From NCBI RefSeq assembly GCF_001641125.1, contig NZ_LWLP01000001.1, positions 1,208,503-1,272,502 of the forward strand: a stretch of 64,000 bases of DNA. Reading direction: 5' to 3'. Source of the DNA: Arthrobacter sp. OY3WO11. GTDB taxonomy: Bacteria > Actinomycetota > Actinomycetes > Actinomycetales > Micrococcaceae. The translations under genes and the position numbers were made by a program. The notes below the pieces were generated by a model. It worked only from the letters and a program-made list of their open reading frames with translations. It made no database searches and was not told the origin of the DNA. The stretch's first letter is position 1. Each line of letters opens with the position of its first letter. Shown here piece after piece: positions 57,619 to 64,000 of the stretch.

Positions 57619-57658
57619 AACTGACGGCCGCCCGGATGCCGGGGTGGCCGTCAGTTTG
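57619..57658 (+). terminator. terminator of the DJ-1-like gene
   Basis: AAACTGACGGCC (57619-57630) and GGCCGTCAGTTT (57647-57658) form a perfect 12-bp stem, 17 bp after the stop. Confidence 0.75.
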
Positions 57659-57701
57659 CGTCCGGGCGGCAGTAGCCGGGGTCCAGCTTTAGGCTTGGCC
57701 T

Positions 57702-57827
57702 ATGTCTACTGATGATGAGAAGGACCCGCCCGTCCCCGCTGACGTTGAGGGCAAGATCCCGAGAAAGGTCCACGACAAGCCAGTCACGAATGACCGTGAG
57801 GCAGCGGCCGACGAACCCAAGGACTGA
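57702..57827 (+). CDS. small hydrophilic protein (41 aa)
   Basis: A 41-codon frame, highly charged (MSTDDEKDPPVPADVEGKIP then a Lys/Asp/Glu tail ending DEPKD). No family recognised. It is supported by its promoter: TAGGCT (57690-57695) lies exactly 6 nt before the ATG, the leaderless pattern seen elsewhere in this window. A terminator follows immediately (57851-57883), so it has its own transcription unit. Confidence 0.6.
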   Translation: MSTDDEKDPPVPADVEGKIPRKVHDKPVTNDREAAADEPKD

Positions 57828-57830
57828 TAA

Positions 57831-57918
57831 GCACGACGGCGGCCCACGGGAGCCCTGGCGCGACGTACCTACGTGCCAGGGCTTTTGTGTGTTTGGGCGC
57901 ACGACGGCGGCACACGGG
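57831..57918 (+). repeat. pair of 20-bp direct repeats flanking a terminator
   Basis: Two copies of GCACGACGGCGGC(C/A)CACGGG at 57831-57850 and 57899-57918, 19 of 20 identical, bracket the terminator at 57851-57883. They contain the ACGACGGCGGC core of the dispersed palindromes but in direct orientation. Confidence 0.5.
57851..57883 (+). terminator. intrinsic terminator after the 41-aa gene
   Basis: AGCCCTGGC (57851-57859) pairs with GCCAGGGCT (57875-57883), followed by TTTTGTGTGTTT. Confidence 0.8.
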
Positions 57919-57991
57919 TTGGGTGCCACCGGTACAGTGGCACAGCGGACCGGGGGCTCAGCAGCGGAAGGCTGTCACGTCCGGTTGTCCG

Positions 57992-58210
57992 CTACGAAGG
58001 GTCGGTGAACTCGAGTCCGCGCTCTTTCAGCGCGGCCTCGAGGAGTCGAATTGCTCTGGGTCCCACGCCATGCAGGGCGAGCAGCTCACCAGGACCGTGC
58101 GACGCCACCTGCGCCAGCGTCGTGATGCCTGCCTGCAGCAGGGCGCTGTTGGCCGGCCGGCCCAGGGGAGGCAGGTCCCCGATCTGTGCAGGGGTGTCTC
58201 GGGTGCTCAT
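57992..58210 (-). CDS. helix-hairpin-helix domain protein
   Basis: 72 residues: IGDLPPLGRPANSALLQAGITTLAQVASHGPGELLALHGVGPRAIRLLEAALKERG. Two helix-hairpin-helix units (LGxxxxxxLxxxGI and LHGVGPRAI) resemble small DNA-binding or DUF4332-like proteins. AGGGTA on the plus strand (58218-58223, TACCCT on the coding strand) lies 7 nt before the ATG, a leaderless promoter. It is divergent from the DHFR-like gene. Confidence 0.75.
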   Translation of the reverse strand: MSTRDTPAQIGDLPPLGRPANSALLQAGITTLAQVASHGPGELLALHGVGPRAIRLLEAALKERGLEFTDPS

Positions 58211-58327
58211 GAGAAACAGGGTATCGGCGCCGGGATCAGCAGCACGAAAGAGTCCTGCATTAGCCCTTGAACGGTGGTCGCTGACCGCCCTACAGTGACA
58301 GCCAACGACCACTTCAGGAGAGGCGCC

Positions 58328-58987
58328 ATGTCCCTTGTCCGCGTACATAACTTCTCGGTCTCCCTCGATGGCTTCGGCACCGGCGAAGGCCAGCAGCTGG
58401 ACGCTCCCTTCGGCCACGCGGGCACGCGGCTGCTTGAGTGGGCCTTCGAGACGCGGACCTTCCGCGCGATGGGCATCCATGGGGAGTCGGAAGGATCTTT
58501 CGGCGTCGACGAGGCTTTCGCCAGCCAGTGGGGACCCGGGGTCGGCGTCGAAATCATGGGACGCAACAAGTTCGGTCCGCAGCGCGGTCCCTGGGACAAC
58601 GAGGACTGGAAGGGGTGGTGGGGCGGTAACCCTGTGTTCCACACTCCTGTGGTTGTCCTGACACACCATCCCCGGCCGGTCCTCGAAATGGAAGGCGGAA
58701 CAACCTTCCATTTTGTTGATGCGGACCCTCTCTCCGTCCTGGAACAGGCCCGCGCCCTGGCGCCCGGCACGGACGTCAGGATCGGCGGCGGCGCCAGCAC
58801 GGTCCGGCAGTTCCTTGAAGCCGACCTGATAGACCACATGCATATCGTCCTCGTGCCGGTCCTTCTGGGCCGGGGTGAACGGCTCTGGGACGGACTCGAG
58901 GGCCTCGAAGAACGCTTTGACATTGAAGCGACCCCCTCTCCGCAGGGGGTTGTCCACCTGGTTTTCACCCGTCGCGGGGTCGACTAA
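58328..58987 (+). CDS. dihydrofolate reductase / RibD C-terminal family protein
   Basis: 219 residues, the RibD_C/DHFR fold: VRVHNFSVSLDGF at the start, EIMGRNKFGP, PVVVLTHHPRP, DVRIGGGASTVRQFLEADLIDHMHIVLVPVLLGRGERLW. Many actinobacterial members are NADPH-dependent reductases of unknown substrate, distinct from FolA and RibD. GGAG precedes ATG 58328. The stop codon is inside the perfect hairpin at 58982. Confidence 0.85.
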   Translation: MSLVRVHNFSVSLDGFGTGEGQQLDAPFGHAGTRLLEWAFETRTFRAMGIHGESEGSFGVDEAFASQWGPGVGVEIMGRNKFGPQRGPWDNEDWKGWWGGNPVFHTPVVVLTHHPRPVLEMEGGTTFHFVDADPLSVLEQARALAPGTDVRIGGGASTVRQFLEADLIDHMHIVLVPVLLGRGERLWDGLEGLEERFDIEATPSPQGVVHLVFTRRGVD

Positions 58988-59017
58988 GGCTCCGTTCCAA
59001 GGAACGGAGCCTTAGTC
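58982..59017. terminator. perfect 17-bp bidirectional terminator
   Basis: GACTAAGGCTCCGTTCC (58982-58998), AA, GGAACGGAGCCTTAGTC (59001-59017). The left arm contains the stop codon of the DHFR-like gene. It lies between that gene and the convergent dehydrogenase remnant. Confidence 0.8.
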
Positions 59018-59032
59018 AGCCAGCTGCCTGAA

Positions 59033-59585
59033 TCACGAATCCTGGTCTACGGCAATCACGATCTTGCCGCGGGTATGCCCTTCCATGTTGGAACGGAAGG
59101 CATCAGCGGCTTTTCCAGCGGAAAGACCTCGGCAGCCTCCACGCGCAGTTTCCGGCTGTCCGCCAGGTCGGCGAGTTCCTGCAGGTCGGCTCCCACCGGA
59201 TGGACCCACATCCAGTCGCCGCCGTGCTCTTCCACTTCACTGTTGGCGATCGAGGCATGCCGGCCTCCTTCAGCCAGCACGGCCAGTGTCGCCTCGAGGT
59301 TCCCGCCTACGAAATCGGCAACGACGTCCACGCCGTTGGGACGCAGCGCGCGAACGCGCTCCGCGAGCCCTTCCCCGTAGGCTACGGGCTCGGCTCCGAG
59401 GGAGCGGAGGAATTCGTGGTTCTTCTCCGAGGCTGTGGCGATGACACTCGCGCCGAGGGCCATGGCGATCTGGATGCCAAGGGAGCCCACGCCTCCGGAA
59501 CCGCCGTGGATCAGGACGGTTTCGCCTGCTTTCAGGCCCAGCCGGTTGAGGACCTGGTAGGCGGTCAGTCCGGCCAACGGAACAA
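59033..59585 (-). pseudogene. truncated, frameshifted quinone-oxidoreductase-type zinc-binding dehydrogenase
   Basis: The minus strand encodes PLAGLTAYQVLNRLGLKAGETVLIHGGSGGVGSLGIQIAMALGAS (NADPH site GGSGGVG) and VFPLEK at the end of the cofactor half. After EVFPLEK the frame slips: one base is missing near 59110, and the continuation ADAFRSNMEGHTRGKIVIAV lies in another frame ending at 59033. The N-terminal catalytic half before LAGLTAY is absent and replaced by unrelated DNA. It is a double-damaged remnant; the 630-bp open frame seen here (59056-59685) is not a functional gene. Confidence 0.7.
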
Positions 59586-59915
59586 GAGACGGCCCGGAGC
59601 TCTGCCACCCGAACCGGCTTCGACCGCCTGCCTTCACGCGCTGCCTTCTTGCTGCCAGGCGGCCCTTCCCTGGTGTTCGCGCCATGGTCAGGAAGGGCAG
59701 GTCACAGCGACGTGTAGGGACATGGACAGCCTGACAGGCAGACAGTCAGCACGGCGAAGCCGAGGCTGTGGCGCTGACCGTGGTCTCGGCGACAAGTCCC
59801 TGGTCAGAGGCCCTGCTGGAACGTCCCCGTCGCCGGCTTGAGCGCGCCCGAGACCCTGCATGGGCGGCCACGGATACGATGCCACTGCATCATTGGAAGC
59901 TTTCAAGGGGGAAGC
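59586..59915. other. gap without a supportable gene
   Basis: 330 bp between the dehydrogenase remnant and the beta-helix gene. No frame has family similarity or a start signal. A G-rich ribosome site (AAGGGGGAAG, 59905-59914) for the next gene is at its end. Probably where the lost N-terminal half of the dehydrogenase gene lay. Confidence 0.5.
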
Positions 59916-61565
59916 ATGTCTAAAACCATTCTTCAGGCACCGAAATGGTCTCGTGCCTGGATCTGGCTCATCGTAATCGGCCCCATTCTGAGTGTTGCCG
60001 GTCTCATCCTGGGTTTCGCCAGTGCAGGATCCATGTGCAGAAGCGCCGTTGGTCCGAACATGGGGTTTTTTGAGTTGTACGGGACGTTTCAGGGCACGGC
60101 TGGCGCGGTAGGCGCCTGTGAGAAAAGTATCGCCGCTGTGGCCGCACCGGCATGGACTTTCATCGTGCTGGGACTCGTCCTGTTCCTCGCCGGAATTGTC
60201 GTCCGTTCCGTCATTGGAAAGCGGGCAAATGCTGCCGGGGAACAGCCGTTTAAAAAACAGGGTGTAAAGCGGCGGTCTGTTCTCCAGGGCGCGGTGGCGT
60301 TCATAACGGCGGCGCTGGCCGGGGCGGCCCCGGCGTACGCGAATGGAAACGTTCGGTACGTCAGCGCGTCAGGTTCGGATGGTAATCCGGGAAGCGTGAC
60401 GGCACCGTGGCGCACTCTTGCCAAGGTACGGTCGGCAATGGCTTCGGGCGAACTGCAACGCGGATCCACCGTCCTGTTCAAGCGCGGGCACGAATTTTAC
60501 GGGTCCATCCATATGCCGTCCTTGATCGGGTCTGCGGGCAGCCTGACTATCGGCGCCTACGGTGAGGGGGCACGGCCTCGTTTGCTGGGGTACAAGGTGA
60601 GTAATGCGGCTTGGACGCCGTACAGCGGGAACATTTGGAAACTGAATATCGCGGCGAACAGTGGGCAGTATTCGGGCAATACCTCCGAGCCATCCACGAA
60701 CGTGGGATTCCTAAAGGCCGCTGGCGTTATTCACGGCCGGAAACGCTGGGCCATTTCCGAGTTGGCGGCGGACTGGGAGTTTTTCAGCGATTCCACAAAC
60801 GTCTACGTCCGGTTGGGGGTGAACCCGGGGGCGGGGGTGGCTATCGCCGTTCAAAGGGACATTTTGCGGCTGGCCTCCCACACCACGGTGCAGGACCTCT
60901 ACCTCGGCGGTACTGGAGCCCACGGTGTCGCTACCGGCGGCAAGAATGTCCTCATCCAGCGGAATGAAATCGAGTGGATCGGCGGTTCCGCCCTATCGGG
61001 AACTACGCGGTACGGCAACGGGGTGGAACTGTACGTAGGCGCGGCGAGGGTCATGATCCGGGAGAACGTGATCCGGCAGACGTACGACGTCGCGCTGTCG
61101 GCACAGGGCACCGGCACGGCGGGCTGGACCGATATTACGTGGGATTCCAACCGGATTGAGAACTGCAACATGACACTGGAACTGTGGGGCAAAGGTGGCG
61201 GCACCGGATTTCTTCGGTGCAGGTTTGTCAATAACACCTGTATCGACGCCGGGTACTCGTGGGCTGCGCTCATCCGGTCTGACCGGGACGGCAAGGGGAC
61301 GCACCTGTTGACCTACTCCATGGAAGTCCCTGTGGACGTGGAAATTACGGGCAACAGCTTCCTTGGGGCGCGGGACAATTACACCCGCAACAGCGGCGAC
61401 AGGCAGATTCCTGCCGGGATCGTCACCCACGGCAACACTATTAAGCTGGGCGCCGGTAAAAAAATTGCCTATGGAGTCGAAAACCCGGAGATCAGCGAAC
61501 AGGCCGCACAATGGCAGGCGCGGACCGGCAGGGAACAGGCATCCGTCTTCGCCGTCAGTTACTGA
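59916..61565 (+). CDS. membrane-anchored right-handed beta-helix protein with internal Tat-like segment
   Basis: 549 residues. Residues ~12-34 and ~80-102 are membrane helices. A twin-arginine-like KRRSVLQGAVAFITAALAGAAPAYA follows at ~116-142, as if a separate exported protein had been fused behind a two-helix membrane protein. Residues ~150-540 contain parallel beta-helix repeats (VRYVSASGSDGNPGSVTAPWRTL, TVQDLYLGGTGAHGV, VMIRENVIRQTYDVALSAQ, VEITGNSFLGA), as in pectate-lyase-like or phage-tail-spike folds. No catalytic residues can be named. Surface polysaccharide binding or cleavage is likely. Terminator at 61604. Confidence 0.8.
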   Translation: MSKTILQAPKWSRAWIWLIVIGPILSVAGLILGFASAGSMCRSAVGPNMGFFELYGTFQGTAGAVGACEKSIAAVAAPAWTFIVLGLVLFLAGIVVRSVIGKRANAAGEQPFKKQGVKRRSVLQGAVAFITAALAGAAPAYANGNVRYVSASGSDGNPGSVTAPWRTLAKVRSAMASGELQRGSTVLFKRGHEFYGSIHMPSLIGSAGSLTIGAYGEGARPRLLGYKVSNAAWTPYSGNIWKLNIAANSGQYSGNTSEPSTNVGFLKAAGVIHGRKRWAISELAADWEFFSDSTNVYVRLGVNPGAGVAIAVQRDILRLASHTTVQDLYLGGTGAHGVATGGKNVLIQRNEIEWIGGSALSGTTRYGNGVELYVGAARVMIRENVIRQTYDVALSAQGTGTAGWTDITWDSNRIENCNMTLELWGKGGGTGFLRCRFVNNTCIDAGYSWAALIRSDRDGKGTHLLTYSMEVPVDVEITGNSFLGARDNYTRNSGDRQIPAGIVTHGNTIKLGAGKKIAYGVENPEISEQAAQWQARTGREQASVFAVSY

Positions 61566-61603
61566 GAGGCTGACGTAACGGAGTCGCTATCCCATCAGTG
61601 CAC

Positions 61604-61643
61604 GTGCTGCCGCCTTCGCCTTGACGGGTTGCGGCGGCAGCAC
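61604..61643 (+). terminator. terminator of the beta-helix gene
   Basis: GTGCTGCCGCC (61604-61614) and GGCGGCAGCAC (61633-61643) pair perfectly over 11 bp, 38 bp after the stop. The remaining ~220 bp before the IM30-like remnant show nothing else. Confidence 0.7.
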
Positions 61644-61867
61644 GGTGTTCGAACGTTGCCGCCGACAGCACCCCAGTATGCGCATATGAGGCTGTGGCAG
61701 AGCATCTGCTCAACGCCGTCGCCCAGACCCAGGTCGGAAACCCGGGGCCTTCCTGCTGCCCGGATCCTGCCCGGAGCCCCCCCGAGTGACACTACGCTTT
61801 GGGCGCGTCTGGCGCACCCCCTTCCGTACACATAAAACGCGAATGGACTCGTGATAGAAAGACCCGC

Positions 61868-62596
61868 CTGAAACAGAGTATTTTCGCCCGCGTTACCCAG
61901 CTCGCCGAGGCCCATATCAACGCCCTCCTGGACTCCGCGGAAGACCAGCAGAAGATGCTGGACCAGATGGTCCTGGACTACTCGGCCAACATCCGGGAAG
62001 CGGAGGCCGCCGTCGCGCAGACGATCGGCAACGTCCGCATGGGCGAAGAGGACTATCGCCGGGCCGTCAACGGCGCCCACTCCTGGGGCGACAAGGCCAT
62101 CGCCGCCTCCCGGAAAGCCGACGAGTTCCGGTCTGCTCGGAACAGTGTGGACGCCGACAAGGTTGATGCCTTCGCAAGGCTCGCTCTTCAGCGGCAGATG
62201 ACCTCCGAAAGCACCGCCAAGGCGTAGGAGCCGGGCGAGGCCCTCACAGAACGAAGTGGTCGACAAGCTCAAGGGCGGGCTCGACCAGATGAAGGGCAAG
62301 CTGCACGAGCTTACGGCCAAGCGCAACGAACTGGTGGCCAGGTCCCAGACCGCGGCCGCCCCGTCACAGGTCCACGACGCCCTCAGGTCCCTGGACGCTG
62401 GAGACCCGACATCGGCCATCGGCCGGTACGAGGAACGTATCCGCCGCTAGGAAGCCACCGTCCGCGGCCAGCAGGAAATCGCCGCCTCATCCCTTCAGGC
62501 CCAGTTGGCCACCCTGGAAGACCTCGGCGAGCGGACCGAAGTGGAAGCACCCCTGCCGCCCTCAAATTTATGGACCCTAAAGCCATCGACTACTAG
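61868..62596 (+). pseudogene. decayed PspA/IM30 family gene
   Basis: Strong similarity to actinobacterial PspA/IM30 coiled-coil proteins in pieces: KQSIFARVTQLAEAHINALLDSAEDQQKMLDQMVLDYSANIREAE, then SRKADEFRSARNSVDADK, then (after a TAG at 62225-62227 and a frame change) DKLKGGLDQMKGKLHELTAKRNELVARSQTAA, then (after a TAG at 62448-62450) TVRGQQEIAASSLQAQLATLEDLGERTEVEA and a further frame change to ALKFMDPKAIDY, stop 62594-62596. The original ATG is also gone. At least two stops and two frameshifts. A functional copy probably exists elsewhere in the genome. Confidence 0.85.
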
Positions 62597-62607
62597 CACA
62601 ACTTCCC

Positions 62608-62645
62608 CCAAAGGCCCTGGCCCCTCACCGGTCCGGGGCCTTTGG
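62608..62645 (+). terminator. terminator after the IM30-like pseudogene
   Basis: CCAAAGGCCC (62608-62617) pairs with GGGCCTTTGG (62636-62645), with an inner GGCCCC/GGGG pairing. It survives 11 bp after the old stop codon. Confidence 0.65.
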
Positions 62646-62671
62646 CGTTGCCGCACATAGGATGAGGAGGC

Positions 62672-62887
62672 TTACAGGGCTGGCGCGCCGGGGGATTCGG
62701 TCTCGCGGAGGCTGACAACGTAGGCCTCGGCCTCAGCGAGGGTAACCATGAAGAGGACGAAGACGCCGTCGACGAGGACGGAGGCTGAGTTGCCCCGGCT
62801 ACTGATCACGACTCCCTCAGGCAATTTAGCTACTTCCTTCCCTGCGGCTGGTCTTCGTTGTTCAACCAGAGTTCGTTGTGCCCCCAC
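62672..62887 (-). CDS. hypothetical protein
   Basis: 71 codons from GTG 62887. The C-terminal two thirds (VVISSRGNSASVLVDGVFVLFMVTLAEAEAYVVSLRE) look like a small beta-alpha protein; the first third is uncertain. No family, no strong ribosome site. It may be a small real gene or chance. 62888-63034 holds nothing that I can support. Confidence 0.4.
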   Translation of the reverse strand: MGAQRTLVEQRRPAAGKEVAKLPEGVVISSRGNSASVLVDGVFVLFMVTLAEAEAYVVSLRETESPGAPAL

Positions 62888-63034
62888 CCGTTGGATGGCC
62901 CGATTGACGGCTCCAAATGGACTACCAGCGCGAGGCTGCGAGTCCTCAAAAGTTCCGTTGATAGGTCCAACGACTGCCGCGCGGGAATGGTATCCCTAGT
63001 GCTGGTCGGTTGTTGCTGTCGCTAAGGCGCGATT

Positions 63035-64000
63035 TTAGCTACCCGCCACCGCGGCCTTCGCCGCCTGGGAGGCCGCCATCCATTCGCTCAGCCACGGGGC
63101 GCGGACGCTGGAGGTGATGCGGCAGTCGGCCACGAAGGTGCCCTTGGCGCCGGCGTCGATCCAGTCCTGCAGGGCGGACAGGTCTGCAAGTGAGCGGATG
63201 ATCACCGACTCGGCACCCAAAGCCCGGGCGACACCGCTGAAGTCCACCTCGGGGATCAGCATCGGCTTTTCGGTCAGGCCCTGGGAGCCGTACTGGTGGA
63301 TCTCGGCTCCGTAGGCGGCGTCGTTGTAGATCACCACGATCGCGCTGCGAGCCGCACCGATGAGCGATTCGAGGTCCGCCAGGCCCATCAGGAAACCGCC
63401 GTCGCCGGAGGCCAGCACCAGGGTGCGGCCGTCCTCCAGCGCACGGGCTGCCCCGACGGCGCTCGCAAGTCCCAGCCCGATGGATTGGAAAGCGGTCCCC
63501 ACCATCACCAGGTCCTGCGGCCGCGGGATGTTCCAGTACATGGGTGCCCAGCCCACGAAGTGCCCGCCGTCCTGGACCACCGTGCGGCGCTCCGGCAGAA
63601 CGGCATCCAGTGCGGTGGCAAGGGAGCGCGGGTCCAGCCGGCCGTCCGGGGTCTCGTCCGAGCCCGGGTCGTGGGCCGGTCCTTCAGCAAGGCGCCTGGA
63701 CGCTTCCGCGCGCCATCCTTCCGCAGCAGCCTCACCATCAAGCAATGAAAGGAGGCGTCCTGCGGCGGTTTTCGCGTCCGCGCTGACGAACAGGTCCACC
63801 CGGGGGTGCGTCGGCTGCAGGCCGGCGTCGATCTGGATCACCGTGCTGTCCGGGCCGAGCAGGTGCCCGAACCGCATGGTGAACGGGCTCAGGCTCGCCC
63901 CGGCCACCAGGACCACGTCCGCTTCGCCCATAAGCCCGGCCGCGGTGGCCGTCCCGAAACCGCCCGCGACGCCCAGGTACCCCTCGCCATTGAGGAGGTT
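63035..64000 (-). CDS. thiamine-diphosphate enzyme (acetolactate synthase/decarboxylase type), 5' end outside window
   Basis: 322 residues visible; the start lies beyond base 64000 (the frame is open to the edge). The middle domain (GEADVVLVAGASLSPFT, STVIQIDAG) and the C-terminal ThDP-binding domain (GTAFQSIGLGLASAVGAARAL, LVLASGDGGFLMGLADLESL with GDGxxxxxxxxL, VIYNDAAYGAEIHQYG) match acetolactate-synthase-like/benzoylformate-decarboxylase-like enzymes. IlvB proper would carry other conserved residues, so the substrate is left open. Confidence 0.85.
   Translation of the reverse strand, partial: NLLNGEGYLGVAGGFGTATAAGLMGEADVVLVAGASLSPFTMRFGHLLGPDSTVIQIDAGLQPTHPRVDLFVSADAKTAAGRLLSLLDGEAAAEGWRAEASRRLAEGPAHDPGSDETPDGRLDPRSLATALDAVLPERRTVVQDGGHFVGWAPMYWNIPRPQDLVMVGTAFQSIGLGLASAVGAARALEDGRTLVLASGDGGFLMGLADLESLIGAARSAIVVIYNDAAYGAEIHQYGSQGLTEKPMLIPEVDFSGVARALGAESVIIRSLADLSALQDWIDAGAKGTFVADCRITSSVRAPWLSEWMAASQAAKAAVAGS

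Noticed and set aside
59056..59685. Intact 209-residue oxidoreductase
   Set aside because: N-terminal domain missing and the C-terminal motif continues in another frame; treated as a pseudogene.
61799..62227. Independent 142-residue protein
   Set aside because: It is the 5' fragment of a PspA/IM30 gene whose remainder lies downstream in other frames.

Overview
The window is about 67% G+C with dense, short-spaced genes, many GTG/TTG starts and apparent leaderless transcripts. It looks like a chromosomal segment of a high-GC actinobacterium. Gene content (OFA transporter with its small partner, DUF1304/DUF2177/DUF1295/DUF6807 proteins, PASTA-excalibur lipoprotein, IM30-like remnant, GerW protein) fits Arthrobacter, Pseudarthrobacter or a close relative. 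That assignment is inference from gene content only. No rRNA, tRNA or CRISPR array was seen.

Layout. 0-5 kb: end of a sugar-catabolism type cluster (DUF6807/PmoA-like protein, cupin, LacI regulator), then small stress or housekeeping genes (GerW, DUF1801, DinB, VOC). 5-10 kb: cell-surface genes, namely two secreted excalibur-domain proteins and a long surface protein split by a frameshift in a G7 tract. 10-18.5 kb: a GAF-LuxR regulator divergent from a DUF1304/NTF2 pair, a two-gene ABC exporter followed by a GT1 glycosyltransferase, and a CorC/HlyC protein. 18.4-31 kb: SOUL protein, a MarR-acyl-CoA ligase-DUF2177 operon, a serine hydrolase, a TetR regulator divergent from an NTF2/NmrA pair with a clear operator, then a GNAT/methyltransferase pair and BASS and AGCS transporters.

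31-48 kb holds two paralogous PEP-utilising enzymes with the domain order of rifamycin phosphotransferases. Each overlaps a partner gene by 4 bp (a beta-CASP metallo-hydrolase and a SulP transporter). Between them lies a visibly foreign, lower-GC block of 35.7-40.8 kb: an IS110 transposase, a gene remnant, and a compact operon of an IDO-type 2-oxoglutarate/Fe(II) dioxygenase, an argininosuccinate-synthase-like ligase with an altered aspartate motif, and a DMT exporter. The operon has a leader ORF/hairpin in front and a strong terminator behind. It is my best candidate for an undescribed system: make, tailor and export a modified amino acid or guanidino compound.

48-64 kb: DUF998 and DM13 proteins, an alpha/beta-hydrolase fused to a rifamycin ADP-ribosyltransferase (Arr) domain, GYD protein, a 986-residue secreted adhesin-like protein carrying an almost perfect 817-bp internal duplication, ketopantoate reductase, a lipoprotein, a DJ-1/PfpI protein and a DHFR-like protein. 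A decaying stretch follows (truncated quinone oxidoreductase, pspA/IM30 pseudogene) around a beta-helix surface protein, and the window ends inside a thiamine-diphosphate enzyme.

Regulatory signals include a motif shared between the LuxR promoter and the promoter of the second PEP-enzyme operon, a TetR operator with three GTATC/GATAC half-sites, many TANNNT hexamers 6-7 nt before start codons, and dispersed GCCGCCGTCGTA palindromes in intergenic DNA.
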